A program made the position numbers and the translations under genes. Source: Novosphingobium sp. SG707 (GTDB lineage: Bacteria > Pseudomonadota > Alphaproteobacteria > Sphingomonadales > Sphingomonadaceae). Taken from it: a stretch of 64,000 nt of DNA. The number at the start of each line of letters is the position of its first letter. The first letter of the stretch is position 1. This document shows positions 17,682 through 27,105 of this stretch, piece after piece. The stretch lies in NCBI RefSeq assembly GCF_012275515.1, contig NZ_JAAZQL010000001.1, positions 186,001 to 250,000 of the forward strand, in the 5' to 3' direction. The notes under the pieces were generated by a model. The model was not told the DNA's origin. It saw only the letters and a program-made list of their open reading frames with translations, and did no database searches.

Positions 17682-18308
17682 TTATCGCGCCGAGGATGTC
17701 GCCAGTCTGAGGCCAAAGGCCACGAACAGTCCGCCCGTCAGCCGGTCGAGCACCGGCACCGCGCCGGGGCGGCGCAAGAAGCCTGAAAGCGGGACCGTTG
17801 CCGCAATCAGCAGCGCAAACCACACAAAGGCGAGCAGCACATGCACCCCGGCCAGAAAGAAAGTATAGGCCGCCACCGACACGCCCGCAGGCACGAATTG
17901 CGGCAGGAAGGTGATGTAGAACACGCCCATTTTTGGGTTGAGCAGATTGGTCAGAAAGCCCCGGCGAAAGCTATCCTGTCCTCTTGGGGGCGAAAAATCG
18001 CCGTTCATTTCCAGACTTTTGCGCGGGTGGATCAACAGTTTGACGCCCAGCCACAGCAAATAGGCCGCCCCGGCCAGCTTCACCGCCGTATAGGCCATTT
18101 GCGAAGCCTGCAGCAGCGCGCCCAGCCCCAGAGAGACCGCTCCGCCCCAGATCAGACAGCCCAGCGCGATCCCGACCGCCGCCATGGCCGCCGGTTTGCG
18201 CCCCTCGACGCTGGCCGTGCGCAGGACCATCACGGTGTCCAGCCCCGGCGTAATCGTCAGCAAGGCGGCGGAGGCGACAAAAGCGAGAAACAGGGGAAGA
18301 TTGGCCAT
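17682..18308 (-). CDS. RhtB/LysE-family amino acid exporter
   Basis: Inner-membrane exporter of 208 aa with the expected six hydrophobic segments. The N-terminal signature LLTITPGLDTVMVLRTASVEG and the central LLNPKMGVFYITFLPQFVP are diagnostic of the RhtB (homoserine/threonine export) family. The coding sequence contains a copy of the replication iteron at 17972-17991. That copy reads through codons for SPPRGQDS in the cytoplasmic loop after the third segment. The substrate is not known. Confidence 0.92.
   Translation of the reverse strand: MANLPLFLAFVASAALLTITPGLDTVMVLRTASVEGRKPAAMAAVGIALGCLIWGGAVSLGLGALLQASQMAYTAVKLAGAAYLLWLGVKLLIHPRKSLEMNGDFSPPRGQDSFRRGFLTNLLNPKMGVFYITFLPQFVPAGVSVAAYTFFLAGVHVLLAFVWFALLIAATVPLSGFLRRPGAVPVLDRLTGGLFVAFGLRLATSSAR
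17972..17991 (-). repeat. Isolated iteron copy inside the RhtB gene
   Basis: Minus-strand GCCCCCAAGAGGACAGGATA, one base different from the iteron at 14968, yet about 2.8 kb from the origin iterons and inside a coding sequence. Confidence 0.65.
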
Positions 18309-18429
18309 AAGCCGAGGCTAGTGCCGGATCGGGCTGCGATCAATCTTTCTCGTCATCCGGCGCGTGATAGGAAGGGGAGGGCGGGCCCCGGCGGATCATT
18401 CCGGCGCCACGCCCTCCTATGGCCTTATT

Positions 18430-18885
18430 TCAACCGATGCGGAAAATTTCCAGATGTACGGATGGGCCACGCTTGCCGCCGGTCGCCAGAAACAGCGAGC
18501 GGTTGACCCAATCATAATCGGGGTGTCCGCTTTCCAGCCGGATAAAGGTGCGCATGTAATAGTCGGCGAAGGGTACATCCTCGCCCCCGGCCGCGCGGGC
18601 AGCGACATCGGGGGCCATATGCCGGATACCCTGCGAGATCACCTCGACCACCGCCCCATCGTCGGTTTCAATGGCATAGCGCGCATCGAGCTGGGCCAGA
18701 CCGCCCGCCTGAACCACCTGCCAATCGGCGCCGATGGGGAGGATACGCCCATTGATCCGCGCGCCCGTGGCCGTTCCACCCACGATTGGAATTATCCGCC
18801 GCGTGCCGCCCGGACATTCACCCATCTCATGCGGGCGCGTCAGTTCGATGGCGAGGGTGCAGACCGGTTCAAGCAACGGGGTCAT
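18430..18885 (-). CDS. DUF3237 family protein
   Basis: Small protein of 151 aa, starting MTPLLEPVCTLAIEL. It matches the general pattern of DUF3237 proteins (GTRRIIPIVGGTATGARING; LPIGADWQVVQAGG; FADYYMRTFIRLESGHPDYD; WVNRSLFLATG). The biochemical role of this family is not established. The start overlaps the end of the flavin monooxygenase gene by 17 bases, so the two are co-translated and probably act in one pathway. DUF3237 genes are often seen beside aromatic or cyclic-ketone catabolic genes. Confidence 0.85.
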   Translation of the reverse strand: MTPLLEPVCTLAIELTRPHEMGECPGGTRRIIPIVGGTATGARINGRILPIGADWQVVQAGGLAQLDARYAIETDDGAVVEVISQGIRHMAPDVAARAAGGEDVPFADYYMRTFIRLESGHPDYDWVNRSLFLATGGKRGPSVHLEIFRIG

Positions 18886-20176
18886 GATCGAGCCTTTCTG
18901 CCACGCGCGCGCCCTCAGCAATAATCGGCGGCGCGGCGTTCAGCGCATCGCGGGCGAAACCGGCGGCGGTCTGATAGGCCAGCATGAATTGTTTGCGCTC
19001 GGCCTCGGGGATCACATCGTCAATATTGTCAAACGTCCCGCTGCAGCGTTCATCGACCAGATTGAGCAGACCGAACGGCCCGGCCCCGCGATTGCGCAGC
19101 GCCAATTGCCCCACCGGCCCGCACAATTCGGCGTCAAACGCGGCCAGAGCCTGCGCATTGACGCCATGCTCGATAAAGCACCGTCCCAAAGTGCGCGCAT
19201 CGACAATCGCCTGCGAGGCGCCATTCGATCCGGTGGGATACATCGGATGGGCCGCATCGCCGATCAGCGCCACCGGCCCATCGACCCAGGTGGGGATCGG
19301 ATCGCGGTCGATCATCGGGTTTTCATAGGCCACATCCGATTTGGCTAGCAGCGCGGGCAGATCGAGCCAGTCATAGACGAACCCGTCAAAATGATATGAG
19401 AAATCAGATAGTTCACATGGTCTGAACCAGCCGGTCTTGGTCCAGTCATGCGTGGCGTCATAGGTCTGTTCGGCGATCCAGTTGATATCGGCCAGACCAT
19501 CCTCATCCGGCGCCGAGATCGGATAGATCACCACGCGATGCCGATGCGTGCCCAGGCCGACAAAGGATGATCCGGTGCGGATCGGCACACCCCGGGCCGT
19601 GCCGCGCCACATCAACGTCCCGCCCCAGCGGATCGGCGGCTGATCGGGGTGCATCTGCGCGCGCACGCTGGAATGGATGCCGTCCGCGCCGATCAGCAGC
19701 GCGCCATGTTCATCCACCACCGTGCCATCGGCCAGCGTGACATGGGCCACTACGCTGCCATCGGCCTGTTTGGTGTATCCGGTGACTTTCTGACCGAGCC
19801 GCACCGCGTCCTGCCCCAGCCGCTGGGCCACGTGGGCATAGAGCAGCAGGTGGAAACGCCCGCGATGCACCGCATACTGATGCCAGTGATAGCCCGCGCT
19901 CTTGCCGCGCGGCTCGCTGTAGATATCCTTGCCGTTGAGGCCCACCAGTGCCCATTCGCGCGCGGCGATGCCGACGGCATCCATCTCGGCCTCGCCAATG
20001 CCCAGCGCTTCGAGCTCGCGCACCGCATTGGGCTGCAGATTGATCCCCACGCCCAGCGGCCGCAGCTCGTTCGTGCTTTCAAACAGAGTGCAGGGAACCC
20101 CGATCTGGTGCAGCGTAAGCGCCAGTGCCAGCCCGCCGATGCCGCCGCCGGCGATCAGAACACGATTGTGTGTCAT
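18869..20176 (-). CDS. FAD-dependent monooxygenase (UbiH/PhzS-like group A)
   Basis: Single-component flavin hydroxylase of 435 aa, expected to hydroxylate an aromatic or heteroaromatic acid using NAD(P)H and oxygen. The N-terminal Rossmann motif is RVLIAGGGIGGLALAL. The FAD/NADH motif ADGIHSSVRAQ is in the middle, and the GD motif is VALIGDAAHPMYPTGSNGAS. It resembles PhzS- or salicylate-hydroxylase-like proteins, but the substrate cannot be told from sequence. It is co-transcribed with DUF3237 and divergent from a TonB receptor, separated by 186 bases that contain a 16-bp inverted repeat. Confidence 0.9.
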   Translation of the reverse strand: MTHNRVLIAGGGIGGLALALTLHQIGVPCTLFESTNELRPLGVGINLQPNAVRELEALGIGEAEMDAVGIAAREWALVGLNGKDIYSEPRGKSAGYHWHQYAVHRGRFHLLLYAHVAQRLGQDAVRLGQKVTGYTKQADGSVVAHVTLADGTVVDEHGALLIGADGIHSSVRAQMHPDQPPIRWGGTLMWRGTARGVPIRTGSSFVGLGTHRHRVVIYPISAPDEDGLADINWIAEQTYDATHDWTKTGWFRPCELSDFSYHFDGFVYDWLDLPALLAKSDVAYENPMIDRDPIPTWVDGPVALIGDAAHPMYPTGSNGASQAIVDARTLGRCFIEHGVNAQALAAFDAELCGPVGQLALRNRGAGPFGLLNLVDERCSGTFDNIDDVIPEAERKQFMLAYQTAAGFARDALNAAPPIIAEGARVAERLDHDPVA

Positions 20177-20276
20177 TGCATCCTCAAACTTAGAAAACTT
20201 GCGCGGACAGTGCTATTATCCGCAACATTCCTGCGCGGTAAACGAGGGTGACGGGCAAAGCAAAGCATTTGCTCGG

Positions 20277-20292
20277 TGACATTGAAATGTCA
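20277..20292. promoter_or_regulatory. 16-bp inverted repeat in divergent promoter region
   Basis: TGACATTGAAATGTCA: seven of eight base pairs are symmetrical. It lies between the flavin monooxygenase and TonB-receptor genes, 71 bases upstream of the receptor start. A half-LacI-like TGGAAACG follows directly. It is a candidate operator for a local regulator. Confidence 0.45.
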
Positions 20293-20362
20293 TGGAAACG
20301 AACAACCCCTGTCATCTCCATCGGCAAAAGGCACCTTACGAATCATAAGGGGGTCTTGTTCG

Positions 20363-22786
20363 ATGTTGTCTTCACGTCTGCTCGCGGCCAGCGCTCTGGC
20401 CGCGATTGTCGCCGCTTGTCCGCTGCATGCCGAAACCGCGCCCGCGGCCGATGCCGCAGCCATGGACGATGGTCTGGAAACCATCACCGTCACCGCGCAA
20501 AAGCGCAAGGAAGACCTGCAGACCACGCCGATCTCGATTTCGGTGCTGACGGCCACGGGTCTGGAAAACCGCCATGTCACCTCGCTGCTCGATCTTGGCG
20601 ATGGCGCGATCCCCAGCCTCAAGGTGGCGCCATTCTTTTCGCGTCCGGGCGCGTTGATCGTCAACATTCGCGGCGTGGGCGTTCTGTCGGATTCGAACCA
20701 GCCCGCGCGCGATCAGGGCGTGGGCGTCTATGTCGACGGCGTGTATCAGGGCCGCGCGCAGGGTCTGGGCACCGCGCTGTTTGACGTTGAAAACATTGAA
20801 GTTCTGAAAGGTCCGCAGGGCACTCTGTTCGGCCGCAACACCGAAGGCGGCGCTGTCAATATCGTGACCAAGAAGCCCAGCGGCAAGCTGAAGATGAACG
20901 CCACGGCGGGCATGGGCAACTATGGCAGCAACAAGGCCGAGATCCACCTCGACCTGCCCGAATTTGCCAATATTTCGCTGAAAATCGACGCGGTGAAGGC
21001 GCATCGCGATCCGTTCGTGAAAAACCCGCTGCAGGGCCAGATGGGTTTCAACGCCTATGACAAGCGCGGTTTCCACGTCGAAGCGCTGTGGAAGCCTGCC
21101 GCCAATTTCACCGCCGATCTGTCCTATGACAATTCGCATGACGAGACGAGCACGCTTTATCAGCAGCAGATCTCGGCGGGCACCGGCCTTCCGGCGGCCA
21201 GCAGCGGCAGCGCCGCCGTCCCGGCCAACCTCACCGCCGCTCTGTTCAAGCTGGAGCCGCATCGCGCCTCGGTGGCGGCTGTCGGTGTGCCGCAGCAGCC
21301 CAGCGTGGGACAGGCCGAAGGCTTCCGCCTTGGTCTGGAATGGCAGGTTGCCCCGCATCTCAGCCTGCGTTCGATCAGCGCCTATCGCGACATGACGCAG
21401 ACTCAATATGACAATGGCTCGGCCAGCACCTCGATGCAGCAGGGCTATACCTCGACCGCCACCTTCGCCAATTTCGCCTTTGGCCGCTACAGCCTCGCGC
21501 CGTTCCGCCAGAATCAGGTCAGCCAGGAATTTCAGGCAGTTGGCGAATTGCCGCGCCTGAAATATCAGGCCGGCGCGCTCTATTATGTCGAACGCGTGCA
21601 GGACAGCGCCCAAGCCTTCAACACCGTCCGCTTCAGCGATGCTGCGGGCAGCACCTATACGGTCCTCCCTCCCGATTACAACGCGCAGGTCGTTCAGCGC
21701 GCCAGCCATGTAAAAACCACCAGTACCGGCGTCTATGGTCAGGCGACCTATACACCGTCCGTTCTGAATGATGTTGCGCATCTGACGGTGGGCGCGCGCT
21801 GGACCAATGACAAGAAGAACGGCAGCCTGTTCCTCGTCAATGGCGCCGCGCCGATTGTTCCGGTCAATGGTGTGAACGTGCAGGCGCCTGTGCTGCTCAA
21901 TGCTTCGTGGTCGCGGGTTGATCCGATGGTCAATCTGGCCATTGACGCCGCGCGCGACGTTCACCTCTATGGCAAGTGGAGCACCGGCTATCGTTCAGGC
22001 GGCGCCAATTCGCGCTCGCTGGCCTATCGCCAGTTCAATCCTGAAACGGTTTCGATGTTTGAAATCGGAGCCAAGACCGAATTTTTCGATCATCGCGCGC
22101 GTTTCAACGTGGCTGCCTATACCGGCTCATACAAAAATATTCAGCTTGATTTCAGTGGCTTGTATGAGGATGTCGTCAATGGCGTGCGCGTGGCCACCAC
22201 CCGCACCACCACCGACACCGTCAACGCGCCCGGCACCGGCCATATCAAAGGCGTCGAGGCCGAACTGACGCTGGCTCCGGTCAAGGGCCTGACGCTCAGC
22301 GCCTCCTATGCCTATAATCATGTGTCGATCCCGGCCACGGTCAACCCGTTCCCGCAGACGGGCGGCGTGTTCATCACCGTGCCCGTGCCGATCTATCAGG
22401 TTTACACCCCCGAACATTCGGCCAGCGGTTCGCTCGATTATGAAATGCTGTTGGGCGGCGGCGATACCAAACTGCGCTTCCACCTCGATGGCAATTATGA
22501 CTCGGGTTATTACGCCAATTACACCGACTCGAACTATGACACGCAAACCCGCGCCGTCCGCTTTGCCCAGCCCAAGGGCGATGCGGGTCTGGTGTTCAAC
22601 GGCCGCATCGCTCTGGCCGACATCGAGGCGGCCAATACCGGCGCCAAGGTGACGATCGCGCTCTGGGCGCGCAATCTCTTCAATGAACAGCACCTGTTCT
22701 ACAAATCGGGCACCGCCCAGGCCGGTGTCAGCGGTTTCTTCAACGATCCGCGCACCTTTGGCGGCGAAATCAACGTCAAGTTCTGA
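20363..22786 (+). CDS. TonB-dependent outer-membrane receptor
   Basis: Outer-membrane active transporter of 807 aa. The start at 20363 follows AAGGGGG and gives a signal peptide (LLAASALAAIVAACPLHAE). A TonB box-like ETITVTAQKRKEDLQ precedes the plug (VDGVYQGRAQG; VENIEVLKGPQGTLFGRNTE). The barrel ends in a terminal Phe (INVKF). The FGRNT-type plug places it in the large sphingomonad receptor group that imports diverse plant-derived compounds, not only siderophores. It is followed 14 bases later by a phosphatase gene. The substrate is unknown; the divergent monooxygenase hints at an aromatic compound. Confidence 0.93.
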   Translation: MLSSRLLAASALAAIVAACPLHAETAPAADAAAMDDGLETITVTAQKRKEDLQTTPISISVLTATGLENRHVTSLLDLGDGAIPSLKVAPFFSRPGALIVNIRGVGVLSDSNQPARDQGVGVYVDGVYQGRAQGLGTALFDVENIEVLKGPQGTLFGRNTEGGAVNIVTKKPSGKLKMNATAGMGNYGSNKAEIHLDLPEFANISLKIDAVKAHRDPFVKNPLQGQMGFNAYDKRGFHVEALWKPAANFTADLSYDNSHDETSTLYQQQISAGTGLPAASSGSAAVPANLTAALFKLEPHRASVAAVGVPQQPSVGQAEGFRLGLEWQVAPHLSLRSISAYRDMTQTQYDNGSASTSMQQGYTSTATFANFAFGRYSLAPFRQNQVSQEFQAVGELPRLKYQAGALYYVERVQDSAQAFNTVRFSDAAGSTYTVLPPDYNAQVVQRASHVKTTSTGVYGQATYTPSVLNDVAHLTVGARWTNDKKNGSLFLVNGAAPIVPVNGVNVQAPVLLNASWSRVDPMVNLAIDAARDVHLYGKWSTGYRSGGANSRSLAYRQFNPETVSMFEIGAKTEFFDHRARFNVAAYTGSYKNIQLDFSGLYEDVVNGVRVATTRTTTDTVNAPGTGHIKGVEAELTLAPVKGLTLSASYAYNHVSIPATVNPFPQTGGVFITVPVPIYQVYTPEHSASGSLDYEMLLGGGDTKLRFHLDGNYDSGYYANYTDSNYDTQTRAVRFAQPKGDAGLVFNGRIALADIEAANTGAKVTIALWARNLFNEQHLFYKSGTAQAGVSGFFNDPRTFGGEINVKF

Positions 22787-22800
22787 TGAAAACGGAGGGA

Positions 22801-23700
22801 ATGGCCATGCGCAACCGCGCTTCTTTCGCTTTGCTGGGCGCTTTGGCGCTGGCTTTTTCCTCCCATCCTGCGCTTCAGGCGCGGCCCGTTGCGGCTGCGT
22901 CTGTTGCCGCGCCTGCGGGCATCGCGCCCTCGCGCGTGGTGCCTTTGCAGGGCGGCCGCAATTTCCGCGATCTGGGCGGCTATCGCACGGGTGATGGGCG
23001 GATGGTCAAATGGGGTCTGCTCTATCGCTCGGGTTCGATGACCGGGCTGACCGCCGATGATTACGCCTCGCTGGAAAGGCGCGGCATTCGCGTGGTCTGC
23101 GATCTGCGCTCCACCGCCGAGCGGCAGGCCGAGCCGGTGAACTGGCCCCACGCGCTGCCTCGCGTGCTGGCCGACGATTATGTGATGGATAACGGGCAAT
23201 TCCTGCCCAAGGGCGATCCGCGCAACTTCACCGCCGATCAGGTGCGCGGCGCGATGGCGTCTTCCTATCCGCGCCTGCTCACGCAATTCAACAGCCAGTA
23301 TCAACGCATGTTTGGCGAATTGCTGGCGGGCCATGCGCCACTGGCCTTTAACTGCTCGGCGGGCAAGGATCGCACCGGCATTGGCGCGGCGTTGATCCTG
23401 ACGGCGCTTGGCGTGCCGCGTGAGACGGTGATCGGCGATTATATGCTGTCGAACCAGACGCTTGACCCCGCTAAACTGATGGGCGGCAAGGCTATGGCCA
23501 ACAGCCCCTTTGCTGCGTTGCCGCCCGAAGCGCTCAAGCTGTTGGTGGGCGTGGACCGTTCCTATATCGAGGCGGCCTTTGCCGTGATCGACGTGCATCA
23601 GGGTGGCGCCATGGGCTATCTGCGGGACGAACTGGGCCTTGGCGGCGGAGAAATCCAGCGCCTGCGCGGCCTCTATCTGACCCGCCGGTTAAGCAGCTGA
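22801..23700 (+). CDS. Secreted tyrosine/phosphoinositide phosphatase-like protein
   Basis: Probable exported phosphatase of 299 aa. The start at 22801 follows ACGGAGGGA and yields a signal peptide (FALLGALALAFSSHPALQA). The catalytic P-loop is NCSAGKDRTG, with Cys about residue 185 and the conserved Arg, the CX5R signature of IphP-type tyrosine phosphatases. The N-terminal RNFRDLGGYRTGDGRMVKWG block is also typical. It is in one operon with the TonB receptor. Sphingomonads often pair such phosphatases with TonB receptors; a role in removing phosphate from a substrate before uptake is inference. Confidence 0.9.
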   Translation: MAMRNRASFALLGALALAFSSHPALQARPVAAASVAAPAGIAPSRVVPLQGGRNFRDLGGYRTGDGRMVKWGLLYRSGSMTGLTADDYASLERRGIRVVCDLRSTAERQAEPVNWPHALPRVLADDYVMDNGQFLPKGDPRNFTADQVRGAMASSYPRLLTQFNSQYQRMFGELLAGHAPLAFNCSAGKDRTGIGAALILTALGVPRETVIGDYMLSNQTLDPAKLMGGKAMANSPFAALPPEALKLLVGVDRSYIEAAFAVIDVHQGGAMGYLRDELGLGGGEIQRLRGLYLTRRLSS

Positions 23701-23702
23701 TT

Positions 23703-24938
23703 TTACGAAGATGGGCTGCGCGCCTTGCGCCCAATCCTGCCGCTGCGCTTTTTCATCCATATGACAATGCCGGTGATGCACAGCATCGTCACCATCGCCC
23801 CGATCATGCTGACCGCGATGCGCCATGCCGTGCCGCCGACATGGGCGGTGTGCAGAGCCTCAACCCATGTGGTGAAAGTGTTGGCGCCGTGCCGCCCGGT
23901 CGGGATGCGCGTGGCGCGCAAGGCCCCGCTGTCGCCGTCAAAGCCGACGAAGCTGCCCCCGCCATGGCGCGAAATATCGGCGCTGGAGGTGAAGCCATAG
24001 ACATAGGCCCCGGTCGCCGGGATATACCAGAGATAGCGCTCGCCATCGCCGCGCAGCGCCAGATGGAAGCGCGAGGCTTCGGCGCGGGCCAGTTCCTCGC
24101 CATGCAGGAGCGCCTGATCGAAAGACAGGCGCGGCCTCCAGCGCGGCGCGGGCAGCAGGGCCGATTGATAGACCGCCCCATCATCTACCCCGCCCAGCGC
24201 CTGCACCACCGGACCATAGACCTGCGGCAGGTTGAACGAGACGCTGGACACCGCAAAGACCAGCAGCAGAGGCCAGATCCACAATCCGCCCGCGCGGTGC
24301 AGGTCGAAATTGAGCTTATAGCTTGAGGCCCCCCATCGCACCGCCCATGCCGGAGCCCAGCGGGAAAACCAGCCCTGCCGCGCAGGCGCCTTGGCCACCA
24401 CGGGCAGCGTGAGATAGAAGCCGACAAAGCAATCCAGCACCCAGACCAGCGCCGCCAGCCCAAAGGCCAGCAGACCCCATTGCCCCAGCGCCAGACTGTA
24501 ATGCAGGCGATAGGTAAAGGGCATCAGGTTCTTGATTCCCTGGGTAATATTGCCCCATTGGCGGCGGCCCAGCTCCGCCCCCGTATAGGGATCGATGAAA
24601 AGATCGTCCCATTCGGGCGCATCGGCGCGGGGCAGGCCGGTCTTAGGATCGGGCCATGTCAGATAGAGGCGCAGCGAATGGCCTTCCTCGACTGCCATGG
24701 GCACATAATCGATCCGCGCGCCCGGATAGCGCGCCAGCACGCGCCGCCGCAATTCCAGCGTGGAAAGCGGCGTCGCGCCGGGCGAGGGCGGGGCGGCCAG
24801 TTGCAGATCGGGCGCGGCGGCAACTTCCAGTTCGTCGATCCATGACAGGAAAATGCCGGTAAACCCCGCCACCGCCAGAAACAGCGCTAGCGTCAGCCCA
24901 GCCCAGCGATGCGCCACGACCCAGAATTGCCGCCCCAT
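23703..24938 (-). CDS. PepSY-associated membrane protein
   Basis: Inner-membrane protein of 411 aa with about four hydrophobic segments (WAGLTLALFLAVAGFTGIF; WGLLAFGLAALVWVLDCFVG; WIWPLLLVFAVSSVSF; MIGAMVTMLCITGIVIWM) and intervening periplasmic PepSY-type regions. Conserved His residues in VAHRW, RLHYSL, DLHRAGG and ALHTAHVGG could bind haem. Such proteins next to siderophore receptors are thought to help reduce and release iron. It lies 3 bases after the receptor gene, so they form one operon. It ends 2 bases from the convergent phosphatase gene. Confidence 0.88.
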   Translation of the reverse strand: MGRQFWVVAHRWAGLTLALFLAVAGFTGIFLSWIDELEVAAAPDLQLAAPPSPGATPLSTLELRRRVLARYPGARIDYVPMAVEEGHSLRLYLTWPDPKTGLPRADAPEWDDLFIDPYTGAELGRRQWGNITQGIKNLMPFTYRLHYSLALGQWGLLAFGLAALVWVLDCFVGFYLTLPVVAKAPARQGWFSRWAPAWAVRWGASSYKLNFDLHRAGGLWIWPLLLVFAVSSVSFNLPQVYGPVVQALGGVDDGAVYQSALLPAPRWRPRLSFDQALLHGEELARAEASRFHLALRGDGERYLWYIPATGAYVYGFTSSADISRHGGGSFVGFDGDSGALRATRIPTGRHGANTFTTWVEALHTAHVGGTAWRIAVSMIGAMVTMLCITGIVIWMKKRSGRIGRKARSPSS

Positions 24939-24941
24939 GGT

Positions 24942-27065
24942 TTAGAACGCCACCGAGATCGTGCCCGAAACGCTGCGCGGGGCGGCGTAAAAGCCCTGAC
25001 CCCATTTCAGGCTGCCCAGATAGTGAGCATCGCCCACATTGCGCAGGTTGACGCTGGCGCGGACATGGGGTGCGACCAGCGCGCTGGCCATCAGATCGAC
25101 CACGGCATAGGCATTTTGCGTGATGACCACCGGATCGCTGACCCCGCCATAGGCCACCACGGCGCTGTCGATGGTGCGCGTGGCATTTTGCCAGCGCAAT
25201 TGCCCGCCCAGCTTGAGGTCATGAAAAGCCGGAATGCTGTAGGTCGTGGCCAGTTTCAGCGATTTTGTCGGCAGATAGGTGCGGGTGGGGGCGCCGTTTT
25301 GGTCATGCACCTCAAGGCCCGTATAGCCGCCGCTGATAGACCATTGCGGGGTGATCATGCCGGTGACTTCCAGTTCAAACCCGCGCGCAGTCGTGTCCAC
25401 GCCCCGGTAATAGGTGGTGCCCACCCGGCCCGCATCGCCTACGCCAAACACGCCCGCCGCCTCGGCCAATCCGGTCTGGCGCGCGCGGAAAATCGCGGCG
25501 CTGGCATAGAGGCGTTTGTCGAACCATTCGCTCTTGATGCCCGCCTCAAGGCCGGTGCCCTTGGCGGGACTTAGACGCGCGTTGGTGACATCCACTTCCT
25601 TTTGCGGATTAAAGATGTCGGTATAGCTGGCATAGAGCGAGATATGGCGGTTTACGTCATAGACCGCGCCGACATAGGGGCTGAGCGCGGAATTGCGGCG
25701 GGTTTGATCGACACCGTAATTATAGCCCGAGGAGCGCAGCCAGATCGCGCTGGCCCCGAACACGCCTTTCAGCCGGTCGGTGATATTGGCATGGACCGCG
25801 CCATAGACGCGGGTGAGCGTGTCGCGGCTGTCCTCGGACAGAACTTCGGCGGCATAGGTGCCCTCGGCCGGATAAATGCCGTTGACGGCCCAGTCGGTGA
25901 CCGAGGCATAGGAGGGATAGGACAGCGTGGATTGCGAGAATTCGCGGCCATGCATCGTGGCATGGGACACGCCCAGCGACACCTGATGCTCGCGCCCGAA
26001 GAGTTTGACCGGGCCGGAAGCCTGACCGTCAAAGAGATTTTGTTCATAGGGCGAGCGGTAGATGCCCGGCCAACCGCCCACGCCAAGCCCGGTTGCGGCA
26101 TCGGGATAGCCAAATGCATAGAGCAGTTTTGCCCGCGAATCCCGCTTGTTATAGGTATAGCGCCCGCGCGCCTGCCAGCCATTGCGGCCCTTCCATTCCA
26201 GCTCGGCAAAGCCGGTCTGGTCGGTGACGTTCCAATAGGTCCATGGCGCGGAGGGACTGGCCGAGACGTCATAGGACACTCGCGCGCCATTGGTATAAAG
26301 CAGCGGCAGCGAGCCCCACAGCACGCCGCGCGCGTTATTCTCTTGCCGCGTATAGCCGGTGTTGATCGTCAGTTCGGGCGTCAGGTCATAAGAAAGCAGG
26401 GCGCCGTAAACATTGCGGTTCACATGGTTGTAGCGCAGATAGGAATCGCGCTGATCGTGGGCATAGATCAGGCGGATGGCCAGTTTGCCATCCTTGGTCA
26501 GCGCGCCCGAGACATCGCCGTCGACGCGCCACTGGTTCCAGCTTCCGCCCTGCACATTGGCCTTGAGGTGAAAGTCCTTGGTCGGGCGTTTGCGGACATA
26601 ATTGATCGTGGCCGAAGGATTGCCCACGCCGGTCATCAGCGCATTGGCGCCGCGAATGGCTTCGACGCGTTCGTAAAGGATGGTGTCGGTTTCGCCATAG
26701 GCCGCGCCCCAGCGCAGCGGCAGACCGATGCCGTCGATCTGGAAATTGGTCACGTCAAACCCGCGCGAAGTATATTCGGTGCGGTCGGTTTCGACGCGCT
26801 CGACATTGATGCCGACGGCCTGGGCCAGCAGGTCGTTGACATTGGTGAGAGCGAAATCCTCGATGCGCTGGCGGTCGATCACGGTGACCGACTGCGGCGT
26901 TTCGCGCAGCGTCAGGGAAAGGCCGGTGGCCGAAGGGGTTTCTCGCTGGGCGCTGCCGGTGACGATGATCGAGTTGGCATCTTCGGTCGCGTTTTCTGCG
27001 GCAAGGGCAGGGGCGGCAAACACGCTGAGGGCAGCGGAGGACAGCAGGGCGAGACGCAGGGGCAT
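24942..27065 (-). CDS. TonB-dependent siderophore receptor (FhuE/FpvA type)
   Basis: Outer-membrane ferric-siderophore receptor of 707 aa. It has a signal peptide (LALLSSAALSVFAAPALAAE), a TonB box-like SIIVTGSAQRE, and a plug with ETPQSVTVIDRQRIEDFAL and EYTSRGFDVTNFQIDGIGLP. ERVEAIRGANALMTGVGNPS is diagnostic of siderophore receptors such as FhuE and FpvA. The last residue is Phe (GTISVAF). A 19-bp Fur-like inverted repeat lies 41 bases upstream of the start. It is co-transcribed with the PepSY protein. Confidence 0.94.
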   Translation of the reverse strand: MPLRLALLSSAALSVFAAPALAAENATEDANSIIVTGSAQRETPSATGLSLTLRETPQSVTVIDRQRIEDFALTNVNDLLAQAVGINVERVETDRTEYTSRGFDVTNFQIDGIGLPLRWGAAYGETDTILYERVEAIRGANALMTGVGNPSATINYVRKRPTKDFHLKANVQGGSWNQWRVDGDVSGALTKDGKLAIRLIYAHDQRDSYLRYNHVNRNVYGALLSYDLTPELTINTGYTRQENNARGVLWGSLPLLYTNGARVSYDVSASPSAPWTYWNVTDQTGFAELEWKGRNGWQARGRYTYNKRDSRAKLLYAFGYPDAATGLGVGGWPGIYRSPYEQNLFDGQASGPVKLFGREHQVSLGVSHATMHGREFSQSTLSYPSYASVTDWAVNGIYPAEGTYAAEVLSEDSRDTLTRVYGAVHANITDRLKGVFGASAIWLRSSGYNYGVDQTRRNSALSPYVGAVYDVNRHISLYASYTDIFNPQKEVDVTNARLSPAKGTGLEAGIKSEWFDKRLYASAAIFRARQTGLAEAAGVFGVGDAGRVGTTYYRGVDTTARGFELEVTGMITPQWSISGGYTGLEVHDQNGAPTRTYLPTKSLKLATTYSIPAFHDLKLGGQLRWQNATRTIDSAVVAYGGVSDPVVITQNAYAVVDLMASALVAPHVRASVNLRNVGDAHYLGSLKWGQGFYAAPRSVSGTISVAF

Positions 27066-27105
27066 GGCAACCTTTCGGGGAGACTATCTGTTGCCGAGAC
27101 TCGCT

